A stretch of DNA of 64,000 nucleotides from NCBI RefSeq assembly GCF_021864535.1, contig NZ_JAKJIC010000001.1:62001-126000 (forward strand), read 5' to 3'. The DNA is from Oryzibacter oryziterrae. Lineage in GTDB: Bacteria; Pseudomonadota; Alphaproteobacteria; Rhizobiales; Pleomorphomonadaceae. This document shows positions 28,575 through 37,055 of the stretch, one piece after another. Every line of letters begins with the position of its first letter. Position 1 is the stretch's first letter. The notes below the pieces were generated by a model that did not search any database, was not told where the DNA came from, and worked only from the letters and a program-made list of their open reading frames with translations. A program made the position numbers and the translations under genes.

Positions 28575-30995
28575 ATGGCGTCGGAGATCAGCAGTGGCCG
28601 CACCTTCCCTGAGGTGCTGAGCTGGCACTTAAACAACGGCACGCGCCCTGAGGGTTCGCCTGAAAGGGCCGGGAAGCTCTGGACGAATAAGGAACTCGCT
28701 GAAACGATCGGCGTTTCCGACAGAACGGTCAGATACTGGCGCACAGGCAAGAACTACCCGGACGACATAAGGTCGCTAGAATCGGCCCTGTTCGGCGACA
28801 ATCTGGCCTACTCACAGCAACGGCAGGAATTACGGACGGCACCGCGTGCATTTCCTCCGCATTCGCCGTCGCCCCGGAGGCCGCGTGCAGCCTTTCCGAT
28901 TGTGCCACCGGCACGATGCATTGGCCGGGATGTCGAAACGAAATCGATCCTCGCCGCACTATCCGGAAAGGCGCAGGCGGCTATTCTGGTGTTGGGGTCG
29001 GCAGGCATAGGTAAATCGACCCTTCTCCAGCGCATAGCCATCGACTCATGCAGCATCGCCCGCTTCCGGCACCGCCGATGGCTCATACCGCTTGAAACGA
29101 TTACCGGGAGCGCGCCGTTACGCGCCGCAATAATCCGTGCTGTGGGCCTCGATCCGTCGCGGCACAGCTTCCGGCAAGCGCAAAGCCAGTTGGCAAGACA
29201 GAAAAGTCTCATCCTCCTCGATAACCTCGAAACACCTTGGGAGCGGGATTCTACCGCCGTCGAGGATTGCCTTGCAGAGCTTATGGCGGTCCCTACGGTG
29301 AGTATGATCGTCGCGCTTCGGGGCGCGGACGTACCGCTGCGTCCAGGCTGGACAGTCGCGCCAGTGCGAGTCGAGCCGCTCGATCGAGCGGCTTCAATGC
29401 AACTTTTCAGATCAATCGCAGACAATATTTCCGACTCCGATTCACATTTAGTTCCACTCCTTGACGAACTCGGCGGCGTGCCGCTCGCGATCGAGTTGGT
29501 CGCGTACCGCGCAACGCCCTACGACTCACTCGAAGACTTGTGGGATGAATGGAAGGATCGAGGCACGGCGCTCGCGCGCCTTCCAAACGCGCCTGAGGGG
29601 CGCCTCACTTCAATCGATCGATCCATCGATTTGTCGCTGAGGTCGCCACGTCTGCACGAAAGCGGACTTGCCCTGTTTCGTCTGCTCGGGCCGTTGCCTA
29701 CCGGTATTGCGATCCTGGATCGAACAGCCTTGCTTGGGGCAGGCGGTAGAGAGGCAGCCCGCCAGCTTTTGTCGGTCGGGCTTGCGCATCAACGGCGCGG
29801 GCACCTCGATCTGCTGCCGCCGGTTCGGAACATGGTGCTGCGACTACACCCCCTCGATAAGGAAGAGACTGCTCGCTGGCGTCGTCACTTTCTGCGCTTG
29901 GTGAGAGAACTCGGTCCTAGGCTCGGCTGGCGCGAAGGTGCCGTTGCAGCTGCCCGCCTAATGCCCGAGACTGCTAACATCGAGGCGGCTTTCGACAACG
30001 CTCTCGCCGCGAGCGATCTGACAGATGTCGCGGATGCGGCGTTCGGATATGCAGAGCTTCTTCGATTTACGGGGATCGGTGGCATCGAGCCCCTCAAGCG
30101 ACTTGTCGAAGCATACAAGGCCGCGGGCAAGCCAGAAGCTGAAGCGCAGTGCGCTCTTGCCGTCGGCAACGTCGAAGCCCACCGTTCGCAGTACGATAGC
30201 GCGAGACAATTCTACGAATGCGCGCTACGCATTTTCGAGACGACTGGTAACCTTGCTGGACAGGCCAAATGCGCTTGGCGGCTTGGCGATGTAGCCATAT
30301 CGCAATGGGATCATCCTTCAGCGCATGACCTGTTTGAGAGAGGGAGGCAGCTCCATCAGGAAATCGGCGATGAACGCGGAAGCGCGACATGCATCTATGA
30401 GCTTGGCAACATCGCTCTGTACGGCGACCGGCTCAATGAGGCAAAGAAAGCCTACGAAGAGGCATTGCTGGTCTTTGAGCGCCATGAAGACACGCTGCAT
30501 ATCGCGAATTGTATATGGCGGCTTGGCGATGTGACTTTGGGTAGGGGCGACGCAGACAGCGCATATGAGTGCTATGCGCAGGCGCTCAGGCTTTTTACTC
30601 AGGTCGGCGATCCGCGTGGCGAAGCCAATTGCATGCAGCGCCAAGGGGATATCCATCTCAGGCGATGCGAGTTCGGTGAAGCACAGGCGCTATACATCAA
30701 GGCAATCGATATCTATCGCGTTGTCGCATCCGCTTTCGGACAAGCAAATTGCCTGAAAAGCCTAGGGGACATCGCGCACGAACAGGACAACCGCGACAAA
30801 GCTGAAAAATGCTACGAGCAAGCCCTCGTGCTGTACGCCAGCATTCCGAATCCTCTTGGGATTGGCCAAACCCACCACCGACTTGCAGGGCTGCGTACCG
30901 GCAAGGAAAGGGCAGCACACGAACGTTCTGCTCGAGAAGCATGGGCCTCCATCGGACGGAACGATCTGATCATACAGTTGCCGAATAGTGGTTAA
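28575..30995 (+). CDS. HTH / STAND NTPase / TPR protein, possible regulator or defence protein
   Basis: 806 residues. Residues about 36-64 form a helix-turn-helix (TNKELAETIGVSDRTVRYW). A proline- and arginine-rich linker follows. The NTPase has Walker A GSAGIGKST (141-149), Walker B SLILLDNLE (211-219) and GGVPLAIEL (300-308), which is the NB-ARC/STAND set. Residues about 510-780 hold at least six TPR-like repeats of 40 residues with recurring C.W.LGD.A cores. STAND proteins form oligomers on ligand binding and act as transcription regulators or immune sensors. No separate effector domain is visible. The gene lies in a repeat-bounded accessory segment. No strong ribosome binding site was seen at the ATG. 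Confidence 0.8.
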   Translation: MASEISSGRTFPEVLSWHLNNGTRPEGSPERAGKLWTNKELAETIGVSDRTVRYWRTGKNYPDDIRSLESALFGDNLAYSQQRQELRTAPRAFPPHSPSPRRPRAAFPIVPPARCIGRDVETKSILAALSGKAQAAILVLGSAGIGKSTLLQRIAIDSCSIARFRHRRWLIPLETITGSAPLRAAIIRAVGLDPSRHSFRQAQSQLARQKSLILLDNLETPWERDSTAVEDCLAELMAVPTVSMIVALRGADVPLRPGWTVAPVRVEPLDRAASMQLFRSIADNISDSDSHLVPLLDELGGVPLAIELVAYRATPYDSLEDLWDEWKDRGTALARLPNAPEGRLTSIDRSIDLSLRSPRLHESGLALFRLLGPLPTGIAILDRTALLGAGGREAARQLLSVGLAHQRRGHLDLLPPVRNMVLRLHPLDKEETARWRRHFLRLVRELGPRLGWREGAVAAARLMPETANIEAAFDNALAASDLTDVADAAFGYAELLRFTGIGGIEPLKRLVEAYKAAGKPEAEAQCALAVGNVEAHRSQYDSARQFYECALRIFETTGNLAGQAKCAWRLGDVAISQWDHPSAHDLFERGRQLHQEIGDERGSATCIYELGNIALYGDRLNEAKKAYEEALLVFERHEDTLHIANCIWRLGDVTLGRGDADSAYECYAQALRLFTQVGDPRGEANCMQRQGDIHLRRCEFGEAQALYIKAIDIYRVVASAFGQANCLKSLGDIAHEQDNRDKAEKCYEQALVLYASIPNPLGIGQTHHRLAGLRTGKERAAHERSAREAWASIGRNDLIIQLPNSG

Positions 30996-31826
30996 GCCTA
31001 CGATAATGGCTATTAACTTGAGTGCCCCCTCAGTAACGGTGGGTGAAATCCGCACTCTGCTGTCTAACCCGTCGCCGTAGGCAATGAGGAGATTTTGTGA
31101 AGGTCGAAGGCGCCGGCAACATAATGTCAGCTTTCGAGAAACGTTCACTTGCGACTCAACGACGGACTTGGGGCGCAAAGCAGTCATGCGCTCCCCTGTC
31201 TAGTTGATTGCCCCCTCCGCCATCTCCCCAAAAAAATCTTATCCCCCTCCCACCTGTCCTCCCCCATAATCCCCTCATCCGTGGCCGGCGGGGAGGTGTC
31301 AGGATCCAGCACCGAGCATCTGGCCGGGGACCGGTCCCGCGCCTGCCGACTGGCGGCAGTCCCGGGCGAGCCTGACCTCGGTACCACTGCCCCGCACTAC
31401 GACGGGGTGCCCTGAAGCAGGAGGGCGATAGGGGTGTCGGGTGGGTCCAGAGCGACGGAGGCGGCACTGATGGCGATGAGTCACGCAGCCCGTCCTTACG
31501 TAACCGGGACCGCCTGGCTCCGGCCGATGGGCCACCGTCTTTCCCCGCGCGCTCTCGGGCGTGACGGCAGACGGAGGTTCGGGAGGTGTCTCGCATGAGG
31601 CGCTGACCAAAGCCGGGACAGCCCTGAAGACGTACCGTTTAAAATCGGGGGCGCGAGCTCCCGGACAGGCTTCGTACACACCGGACGGGAGCGCGGGCGA
31701 CCGCTATCCTACTCCAAACCTTACCGCGGCCCCGCCGCGCTCCCGTCCCCGCACTTTGTGGGGAGATGATGCATTCAAAGCTCCGGAGGTCGAGGCCTCG
31801 CGGAGGTGCCTGTGTTTGTGGGCGCA
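30996..31826. other. GC-rich gene-free block with many potential stems
   Basis: No credible protein: the open frames here have no ribosome binding site and low-complexity Arg/Pro/Gly composition. From about 31310 many stems are visible: outer ACCGAG (31311-31316) with CTCGGT (31377-31382), enclosing the palindrome GGGACCGGTCCC (31327-31338) and CTGCCG-N5-CGGCAG (31343-31359); CCCCG-N8-CGGGG (31390-31407); and a 14-bp perfect stem 31683-31696 with 31735-31748. A structured RNA or the body of a mobile element is possible. It does not resemble RNase P RNA, SRP RNA or tmRNA in the signature segments I know. Confidence 0.5.
31683..31748. repeat. 14-bp perfect inverted repeat with a 38-base loop
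   Basis: GGACGGGAGCGCGG at 31683-31696 is the exact reverse complement of 31735-31748. The stem lies in the gene-free GC-rich block 80 bp before palindromic repeat copy 2. Its role is unknown. Confidence 0.7.
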
Positions 31827-31920
31827 GAATTCCGGTGACTGCTTGCTCAATTCACGCGCCGTGCGTGGCGGTATTTCTCAGGTCTTTCAATGAATTGGGC
31901 TAGCTGTCACCAGGCAATTC
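31827..31920 (+). repeat. 94-bp palindromic repeat element, copy 2
   Basis: Same layout and orientation as copy 1: inverted units at 31827-31853 and 31892-31920 with a 38-bp centre. The outer unit differs from copy 1 at only two bases over 27, and the first 26 bp of the right unit are shared. Direct copies 1 and 2 bound about 4 kb, which suggests that recombination or transposition shaped this segment. Confidence 0.8.
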
Positions 31921-31943
31921 GTCCTCGCCTGGACTCCCACCCC

Positions 31944-32038
31944 GAATTGCCTGGTGACAGCTGTCCGAATTCACCCTGACCGCGCGTGCGAGCCACCCTA
32001 GCACCAGAGGTGAATTCGAAAAGCAGTCACCGCAATTC
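31944..32038 (-). repeat. 95-bp palindromic repeat element, copy 3, inverted
   Basis: Units at 31944-31972 and 32012-32038 with a 39-bp centre. The order of the two unit types is the reverse of copies 1 and 2, so the element is inverted. It begins 23 bp after copy 2, and the facing units of copies 2 and 3 (31902-31921 and 31943-31962) are exact 20-bp reverse complements able to form a large hairpin. Confidence 0.78.
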
Positions 32039-32337
32039 TTCGCGGCCTTCGAAGCCCATCTTGCCGGGGCAGAGTTGGAGAGGGTGGGCCATTCGATCGT
32101 TCAACCGTCGACATCAGGAATCTACCCGCCTCGACAAACACCAGATCATCTCCGCACCACCTGCCCCCCAACGCAAAAGCCTTGCCACCAGCATCCCTGT
32201 TGCACGGGGCATCCCACAAACCCGGCAAGTCAGGAAATATTTTGCGTCAGGAGCGGGATTGCTGGAATGCCGGCGCCTTGTCGGGGGCAGGGGTGTTCCG
32301 TATCGTCCGCTCACCTCATCTTCCAGGCAGTGTCTTC
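32039..32337. other. Spacer upstream of the aminotransferase gene
   Basis: No gene was recognised. The frame of the aminotransferase stays open upstream to 32182, but that extension shows no family similarity or ribosome binding site. The promoter for the downstream gene should lie here. Confidence 0.35.
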
Positions 32338-33504
32338 ATGAAGCCCACGAACCCGATGTTTACCGGCCTTCCCACCACGATCTTCGAGGTGATGTCGTCT
32401 CTGGCGCGCGAGACCGGGGCGATCAATCTCGGGCAGGGCTTTCCGGACGTGGACGGGCCCGAGATCATCCGCCGGGCCGCCGCCGATGCGCTGATGGCCG
32501 GGCCGAACCAGTATCCGCCCATGATGGGCGTGCCCGAGCTCAGGCAGGCGGTGGCCGAGGCGAGCCTCAGGTTTCAGGGCATTCCGGTCGATTGGCAGAA
32601 GGAAGTGATGGTCACCTCCGGAGCCACCGAGGCGATCACCGATGCGATCCTCGGCCTTGTGGCGCCGGGCGACGAAGTGGTGCTGATCGAACCGCTCTAT
32701 GACAGCTACCTGCCGATCGTGCGGCAGGCCGGCGGCATTCCGAAACTGGTGCGCATCGCGCCGCCGAAATGGGAACTCGATCCGGACGCACTGGCGGCGG
32801 CCTTCTCCGACAAGACCAAGGCGATCCTCATCAACTCGCCGATGAACCCGGCCGGCAAGGTGTTCAGCCGGGCCGAGCTGCAGATCATCGCCGATCTCTG
32901 TCTCAAGTTTGATGCCTATGTCATCGCCGACGAGGTCTACGAGCATCTCGTCTATGACGGCGAGCAGCATCTCAGCCTGATGGGCTTCGAGGGCATGCGC
33001 GACCGGGTGGTGCGCATCGGCTCGGCCGGCAAGACCTTCTCGCTGACGGCCTGGAAGATCGGCTATGTGACGGCCGCGCCGAATCTCCTGGCGCCGATTG
33101 CCAAGGCGCATCAGTTCGTCACCTTCACCACGCCGCCGGACCTGCAGAAGGCCGTCGCCGTCGGCTTGCGGCTGGGCGACGACTATTATGCCGACTTCAA
33201 GACCGGGCTGCAGGCCAAGCGCGATCGCTTGTCGGCGGGGCTGAAGTCGCTGGGCTTCGATGTGCTGCATTCGGGCGGTACCTATTTCATCAGCACCGAT
33301 ACCGGCCCGCTCGGCCTTCAGGATGATGCCGAGGCCTGCCTCAAGATGACGCGCGAGGCGGGCGTGGCGGCGGTGCCGGTGTCGGCCTTCTACGCCGCCG
33401 ATCCGCCCAGCAACTTCATCCGCTTCTGCTTCTGCAAGCAGGATCATGTGCTGGACGAAGCGCTCAATCGTCTGGGTGATTGGCTGAAACGGCAGCGGTC
33501 GTGA
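32338..33504 (+). CDS. PLP-dependent class I/II aminotransferase
   Basis: 388-residue fold-type I aminotransferase. It has GQGFPDVDGPEIIRRAA near the N terminus, YPPMMGVPELRQAVA, the substrate/cofactor segment INSPMNPAGKVFS, DEVYEHLVYD, and the PLP-binding lysine in GSAGKTFSLTAWKIGY. GQGFPD is common in the kynurenine/methionine aminotransferase group (YbdL, KAT-like). Exact substrates cannot be read. The ATG at 32338 begins the conserved part. An asparaginase gene follows about 110 bp later; the two may both serve amino-acid nitrogen turnover. Confidence 0.92.
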   Translation: MKPTNPMFTGLPTTIFEVMSSLARETGAINLGQGFPDVDGPEIIRRAAADALMAGPNQYPPMMGVPELRQAVAEASLRFQGIPVDWQKEVMVTSGATEAITDAILGLVAPGDEVVLIEPLYDSYLPIVRQAGGIPKLVRIAPPKWELDPDALAAAFSDKTKAILINSPMNPAGKVFSRAELQIIADLCLKFDAYVIADEVYEHLVYDGEQHLSLMGFEGMRDRVVRIGSAGKTFSLTAWKIGYVTAAPNLLAPIAKAHQFVTFTTPPDLQKAVAVGLRLGDDYYADFKTGLQAKRDRLSAGLKSLGFDVLHSGGTYFISTDTGPLGLQDDAEACLKMTREAGVAAVPVSAFYAADPPSNFIRFCFCKQDHVLDEALNRLGDWLKRQRS

Positions 33505-33612
33505 CTGTTTATCGCGCTTTAGTGAAATTGCGTATGATGCATTCGGCATTGAGACTTGCCGATGCCGCGCGGGCGGTTTAGCAGGCGCTCACACGCATTT
33601 CCGGAGTTCACG

Positions 33613-34635
33613 ATGTCCAATCCAGTTCTTGTCGAAGTCACCCGCGGCGGAGTGGTGGAAAGTCGGCATCGTGGCGCCGTGGCCGTCGTCGACGGCGATG
33701 GTTCGGTGCTGTGGTCGCTGGGCGACATCGATCGGCCGAGTTTTCCTCGCTCGGCCGTCAAGCCCTTCCAGGCGCTGCCCTTCATCGAGAGCGGGGCGGC
33801 GGACAAGTTCGGCTTCGGCAACGCGGAGCTCGCCTACTCCTTCTCCTCGCACAATGGCGAGGCGCGGCACATCGCGACCACCCGATCCATGCTGGCCAAG
33901 GCCGGCCTCGACGAGAGCTGCCTTGTCTGCGGTGCGCATTGGCCCAATCGCGAGGACGATCACGCCGCGATCCATGCCGCCGGCGGCAAGCCGCTGAAGG
34001 TGCACAACAACTGCTCGGGCAAGCATGCGGGCTTTCTCTGCACTGCGGTGGCCATGGGTGTCTCGCCCGAGGGCTATCACAAGGCCGGGCATCCGGTGAT
34101 GGACGAGGTGATTGCCGCCGGCGCGTTCATGACCGGTACGCCGCATGCTCAGGACATCTGCGGCATCGATGGTTGCTCCATCCCCACCTTCGCCATTTCC
34201 ACCCGATCGATGGCCCATGGCTTTGCCCGCTTCGTCACCGGCGTCGGCCTCGGCCCCGAGCGCGCCAAGGCGGCCGACCGGCTGCGTCTGGCGGCGGCGG
34301 CCGATCCGTTCATGGTGGCGGGAACGGGACGATTCTGCACGCGGGCGATGGCTGCTCTCGGCGATCGCGCCATGGTCAAGACCGGCGCCGAGGGCGTGTT
34401 CACCGCGGCGATCAAGTCGCTGGGCCTCGGCGTTGCGCTGAAGATCGACGATGGCGCGGCGCGCGCTTCGGAGGCTGTGACGGCGGCGATCCTGATGAAG
34501 CTGCTCAAGATCAGCCCCGATGATGCCGCCCACGCGGAAATGACCAAGCTCGCCAACCCCACGATCAAGACCTGGGCAGGCGAGCTGGCTGGCGAGATCC
34601 GCGTGACGGATGCGCTGATTCAGGCGATGGGCTGA
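33613..34635 (+). CDS. Rhizobial-type L-asparaginase (asparaginase II family, PF06089)
   Basis: 340 residues, no signal peptide. It matches the rhizobial asparaginase group, not the E. coli type: SFPRSAVKPFQALP holds the Ser-x-x-Lys catalytic pair, NNCSGKHAGFLC has the conserved Cys-Ser-Gly-Lys, and RFCTRAMAAL gives the second conserved cysteine. In Rhizobium etli the equivalent Cys/Lys/Cys set binds zinc near the active site. It hydrolyses asparagine to aspartate and ammonia. The start at 33613 is chosen because VEVTRGGVVES is the usual N terminus. It is convergent with the L,D-transpeptidase gene (4 bp between stops). Confidence 0.93.
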   Translation: MSNPVLVEVTRGGVVESRHRGAVAVVDGDGSVLWSLGDIDRPSFPRSAVKPFQALPFIESGAADKFGFGNAELAYSFSSHNGEARHIATTRSMLAKAGLDESCLVCGAHWPNREDDHAAIHAAGGKPLKVHNNCSGKHAGFLCTAVAMGVSPEGYHKAGHPVMDEVIAAGAFMTGTPHAQDICGIDGCSIPTFAISTRSMAHGFARFVTGVGLGPERAKAADRLRLAAAADPFMVAGTGRFCTRAMAALGDRAMVKTGAEGVFTAAIKSLGLGVALKIDDGAARASEAVTAAILMKLLKISPDDAAHAEMTKLANPTIKTWAGELAGEIRVTDALIQAMG

Positions 34636-34639
34636 CCGG

Positions 34640-35233
34640 TTACGGCATCACTTCGACGCGCATGGACGCCTTGCCGTATTCGCTGGCGAGGCTGTAGAGC
34701 AGCGTCGCATTGTCCGGATGCAGGCGAACGCAGCCATGCGACGCCGGCGTGCCCAGGCGCTTGATATAGGGCGTGGCGTGGATGGCGTAGCCCTCGTTGA
34801 AGAAGATGGAATGGGGCATCGGCGCGTTGTCATATTTGCGCGAGTGCCACATGACATGCATGCGATAGGGCGTCCAGAAGCCCGTGGGCGTCTTGTATCC
34901 GCGGCGTGCGGTCGAGACGGGCCAATCGTATTTGGTCTTGCCGTCGACGATCACCAGCATGCGCTGGAGCGAGATGTCGACGCGAACCAAGACCCTCGGG
35001 CCGAGGGCGTGGCGCGAGTTGGGGCCGGCGAAGGCAACAGTCGATGCCACTTCCGACAGCGGCGCCATGGTCATGGCCAGCTGCGGTGCCGGCGTGGTGG
35101 CGCTGATGGATGGGCGCATGCCCAACTCGTCTGCGCTTGGCGGCGGTGTGGCCTCAAGCGAAACGGCGAAGGCGGAATGACTGGAAAAAGCAACAATGGC
35201 AGCAAAGCCGCAAAGGGCGAGGAAGCGAGACAT
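34640..35233 (-). CDS. L,D-transpeptidase (YkuD domain), secreted
   Basis: 197 residues. The N terminus MSRFLALCGFAAIVAF, then SSHSAFA, is a signal peptide. The YkuD domain covers about 85-195, with VRVDISLQRMLVIVDG, the motif AIHATPYIKRLGTPASHGCVRL and the catalytic cysteine in SHGCVRL. Such enzymes cross-link peptidoglycan by 3-3 bonds or attach proteins such as lipoproteins or beta-barrels to it. The open frame upstream of 35233 was trimmed because the signal peptide starts there. Partner proteins are not in the window. Confidence 0.93.
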   Translation of the reverse strand: MSRFLALCGFAAIVAFSSHSAFAVSLEATPPPSADELGMRPSISATTPAPQLAMTMAPLSEVASTVAFAGPNSRHALGPRVLVRVDISLQRMLVIVDGKTKYDWPVSTARRGYKTPTGFWTPYRMHVMWHSRKYDNAPMPHSIFFNEGYAIHATPYIKRLGTPASHGCVRLHPDNATLLYSLASEYGKASMRVEVMP

Positions 35234-35612
35234 GACGACCCCCGAAACGACAGCGTCATGATCGGGCCGATTGGTTAAGTTATTATATGCGGTTTTAGGA
35301 AAATTTGGATGCATGGGCGTATACCCCGGTGCGCCATCAAGTGTTTGGTCAGTGAAATGAGGAATTGCAGACTATTTTACTATTAATGCCAATATGCTGG
35401 CCTGTTCTTCGGCCGCTCGGTCAAGTCGTCGGCGTTCAAAAAAAGATGTGCGCGCTGGATCGAGTTGTCATCATATTAGGGCATTGAGAGGCGGCGGTTC
35501 AACAAAGATTTGAGGCGACAGCGCGCACTCTCACCGCTATCAACGCATGCGTTGCGCATGTTGCAAAGGATTGGGCTGGCCGCTGAGCTGGCCGGATGAC
35601 TGGGAGTTTCGC
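35234..35612. other. Gene-free divergent promoter region, partly AT-rich
   Basis: No gene recognised. It separates the L,D-transpeptidase (minus) and the NnrU-like gene (plus). The part from 35275 to 35400 is AT-rich (for example TATTTTACTATTAATG) and is the likely promoter zone for one or both. Confidence 0.35.
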
Positions 35613-36188
35613 ATGGTCTTTCTGGTGTTGGGACTGGTGCTTTTCATTGGCACGCATTCGATTTCGATCATTGCGCCGCAACTGCGTGAGCGGGCGATTG
35701 CGAGACTCGGCGCAAATCAGTGGCGCGGCCTCTACTCCCTTCTGTCCCTGTCCGGATTGGTTCTGCTGATCTGGGGCTATGGCGTTGCCCGCGAGACGCC
35801 CGTCATCGTCTGGGATCCGCCGCTGTTCACGCGCCACATCACCCTGACGCTGATGCTGTTTGTCTTCCCGCTGCTGTTTGCCGCCTATATGCCCGGTCGC
35901 ATCAAGAAGGCGGCCAAGCATCCCATGCTGCTGGCGGTCAAGATCTGGGCCTTTTCCCATCTTCTGGCCAACGGAACCCTGGCCGACATGGTGCTGTTCG
36001 GCGCCTTGCTGGCATGGGCCGTGGTGGCTCGCATTGCCGCCAAGAAGCGGCCGCTGACGGTTGACGTCGATCTCAAGGCGCGCCCGCTCAACGATCTTCT
36101 GGCGGTCGGCCTCGGGCTCGCCGTCTATCTCGTAATGCTGTTCTACCTGCATGAGGTTTTGATCGGCGTTTCCCCGCTTGCTCTCTGA
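35613..36188 (+). CDS. NnrU-family integral membrane protein
   Basis: 191 residues with five or six hydrophobic helices: MVFLVLGLVLFIGTHSISI, LYSLLSLSGLVLLIWGY, LTLMLFVFPLLFAAY, and more. The conserved NnrU features are THSI near the start and HPMLLAVKIWAFSHLLANG in the middle. The first NnrU was linked to nitrite/nitric oxide reductase expression, and relatives act as 15-cis-zeta-carotene isomerases in plants. In this genome there is no denitrification gene nearby, so the role is open. GGGAG precedes the ATG at 35613. Confidence 0.88.
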   Translation: MVFLVLGLVLFIGTHSISIIAPQLRERAIARLGANQWRGLYSLLSLSGLVLLIWGYGVARETPVIVWDPPLFTRHITLTLMLFVFPLLFAAYMPGRIKKAAKHPMLLAVKIWAFSHLLANGTLADMVLFGALLAWAVVARIAAKKRPLTVDVDLKARPLNDLLAVGLGLAVYLVMLFYLHEVLIGVSPLAL

Positions 36189-36374
36189 CGCCAGGTGCGC
36201 CGTACAAAATCCGCCGCAATTATCGTCTTCCTGTTGGATTTGAGAGACAAAAGCCTGTAAACGGCAATGATATCGGGGCGCTGCGTCGGCTTGGCCGGCG
36301 CGGCTGCAGGGTGATGCGTCGGCTTGTTGCGATAGCAAGTGGCGCATGCCGGAATAGGTGTGACGGACTGGACC

Positions 36375-37055
36375 ATGGCGGATATTTTTGACGAAGTCGG
36401 CGAAGACCTGCGCCGCGATCAGCTGACTTCCTTCTGGAAGCGCTACAACACCTTGATCATTGGCGCGGCTGTGCTGGTGGTGATCGGAACGGGTGTCTGG
36501 CGCGGCTATGCCTATTGGCGCGACACCAAGGCCGCCGCCGCTGGCGATGCGTTCCTGCAGGTGATGGCCGACACCAAGGCCAATGACCACAAGGCTCTGG
36601 CAGAAAGCCTTGCCGTCTACGCATCTTCGGCGCCCGCCGACTATGCCTTGCTGGCCCGCTTCCGGATGGCGTCCGAACATGCTGCCGCCGGCGAGGCCGA
36701 CAATGCCCTCAACGCTTTCGAGGGCTTGTCGAAGGAAAGCGGAGCGACGCAGGACTTCCGCGATCTGGCGGCCATTCGTGCGGCGATGATCACCGTCGAC
36801 AGCGAGAATCTCGACCAGATGAAGGCGCGTCTGGCCAACTACACCAATGACATCTCGCCCTGGCGTCATGCGGCGCGCGAACTCTTGGCACTTTCGGCCA
36901 TCAAGGCGCAGAACTGGACCGAGGCTGCTGGCGTGATCCAGAAGCTTCTCGACGATCCGCAGACGCCGGCCGACACCCAGTCGAGGGCGCAGATCCTCAA
37001 GGGCCTCGTGACCTCGGCCTCCAGCGATGCGTTCAAGGATCAGGCTGCATCATGA
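36375..37055 (+). CDS. YfgM-like tetratricopeptide membrane protein
   Basis: 226 residues: a short cytoplasmic N terminus (ADIFDEVGEDLRRDQLTSFWKRY), one membrane helix (NTLIIGAAVLVVIGTGVWRG), and a periplasmic TPR-like helical domain. This is the YfgM/TPR_21 pattern; in E. coli YfgM binds SecYEG and works with periplasmic chaperones. Its gene is followed by bamB with an ATGA overlap, then der, the same order as the yfgM-bamB-der cluster of gammaproteobacteria. The start at 36375 fits the conserved N terminus. Confidence 0.88.
   Translation: MADIFDEVGEDLRRDQLTSFWKRYNTLIIGAAVLVVIGTGVWRGYAYWRDTKAAAAGDAFLQVMADTKANDHKALAESLAVYASSAPADYALLARFRMASEHAAAGEADNALNAFEGLSKESGATQDFRDLAAIRAAMITVDSENLDQMKARLANYTNDISPWRHAARELLALSAIKAQNWTEAAGVIQKLLDDPQTPADTQSRAQILKGLVTSASSDAFKDQAAS

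Noticed and set aside
28575-30995. The STAND gene as a complete defence operon
   Set aside because: No nuclease, protease, TIR or other known effector domain was found in it or adjacent to it, so a defence label would go beyond the sequence.
31156-31596. 146-codon minus-strand frame in the GC-rich block
   Set aside because: No ribosome binding site, Arg/Pro/Gly-rich composition, overlapping frames of similar quality on both strands; more consistent with structured non-coding DNA.
27751-32038. Repeats as a possible CRISPR array
   Set aside because: Units alternate in direction, only six occur, they are split by 4 kb, and there are no cas genes or regular unique spacers.
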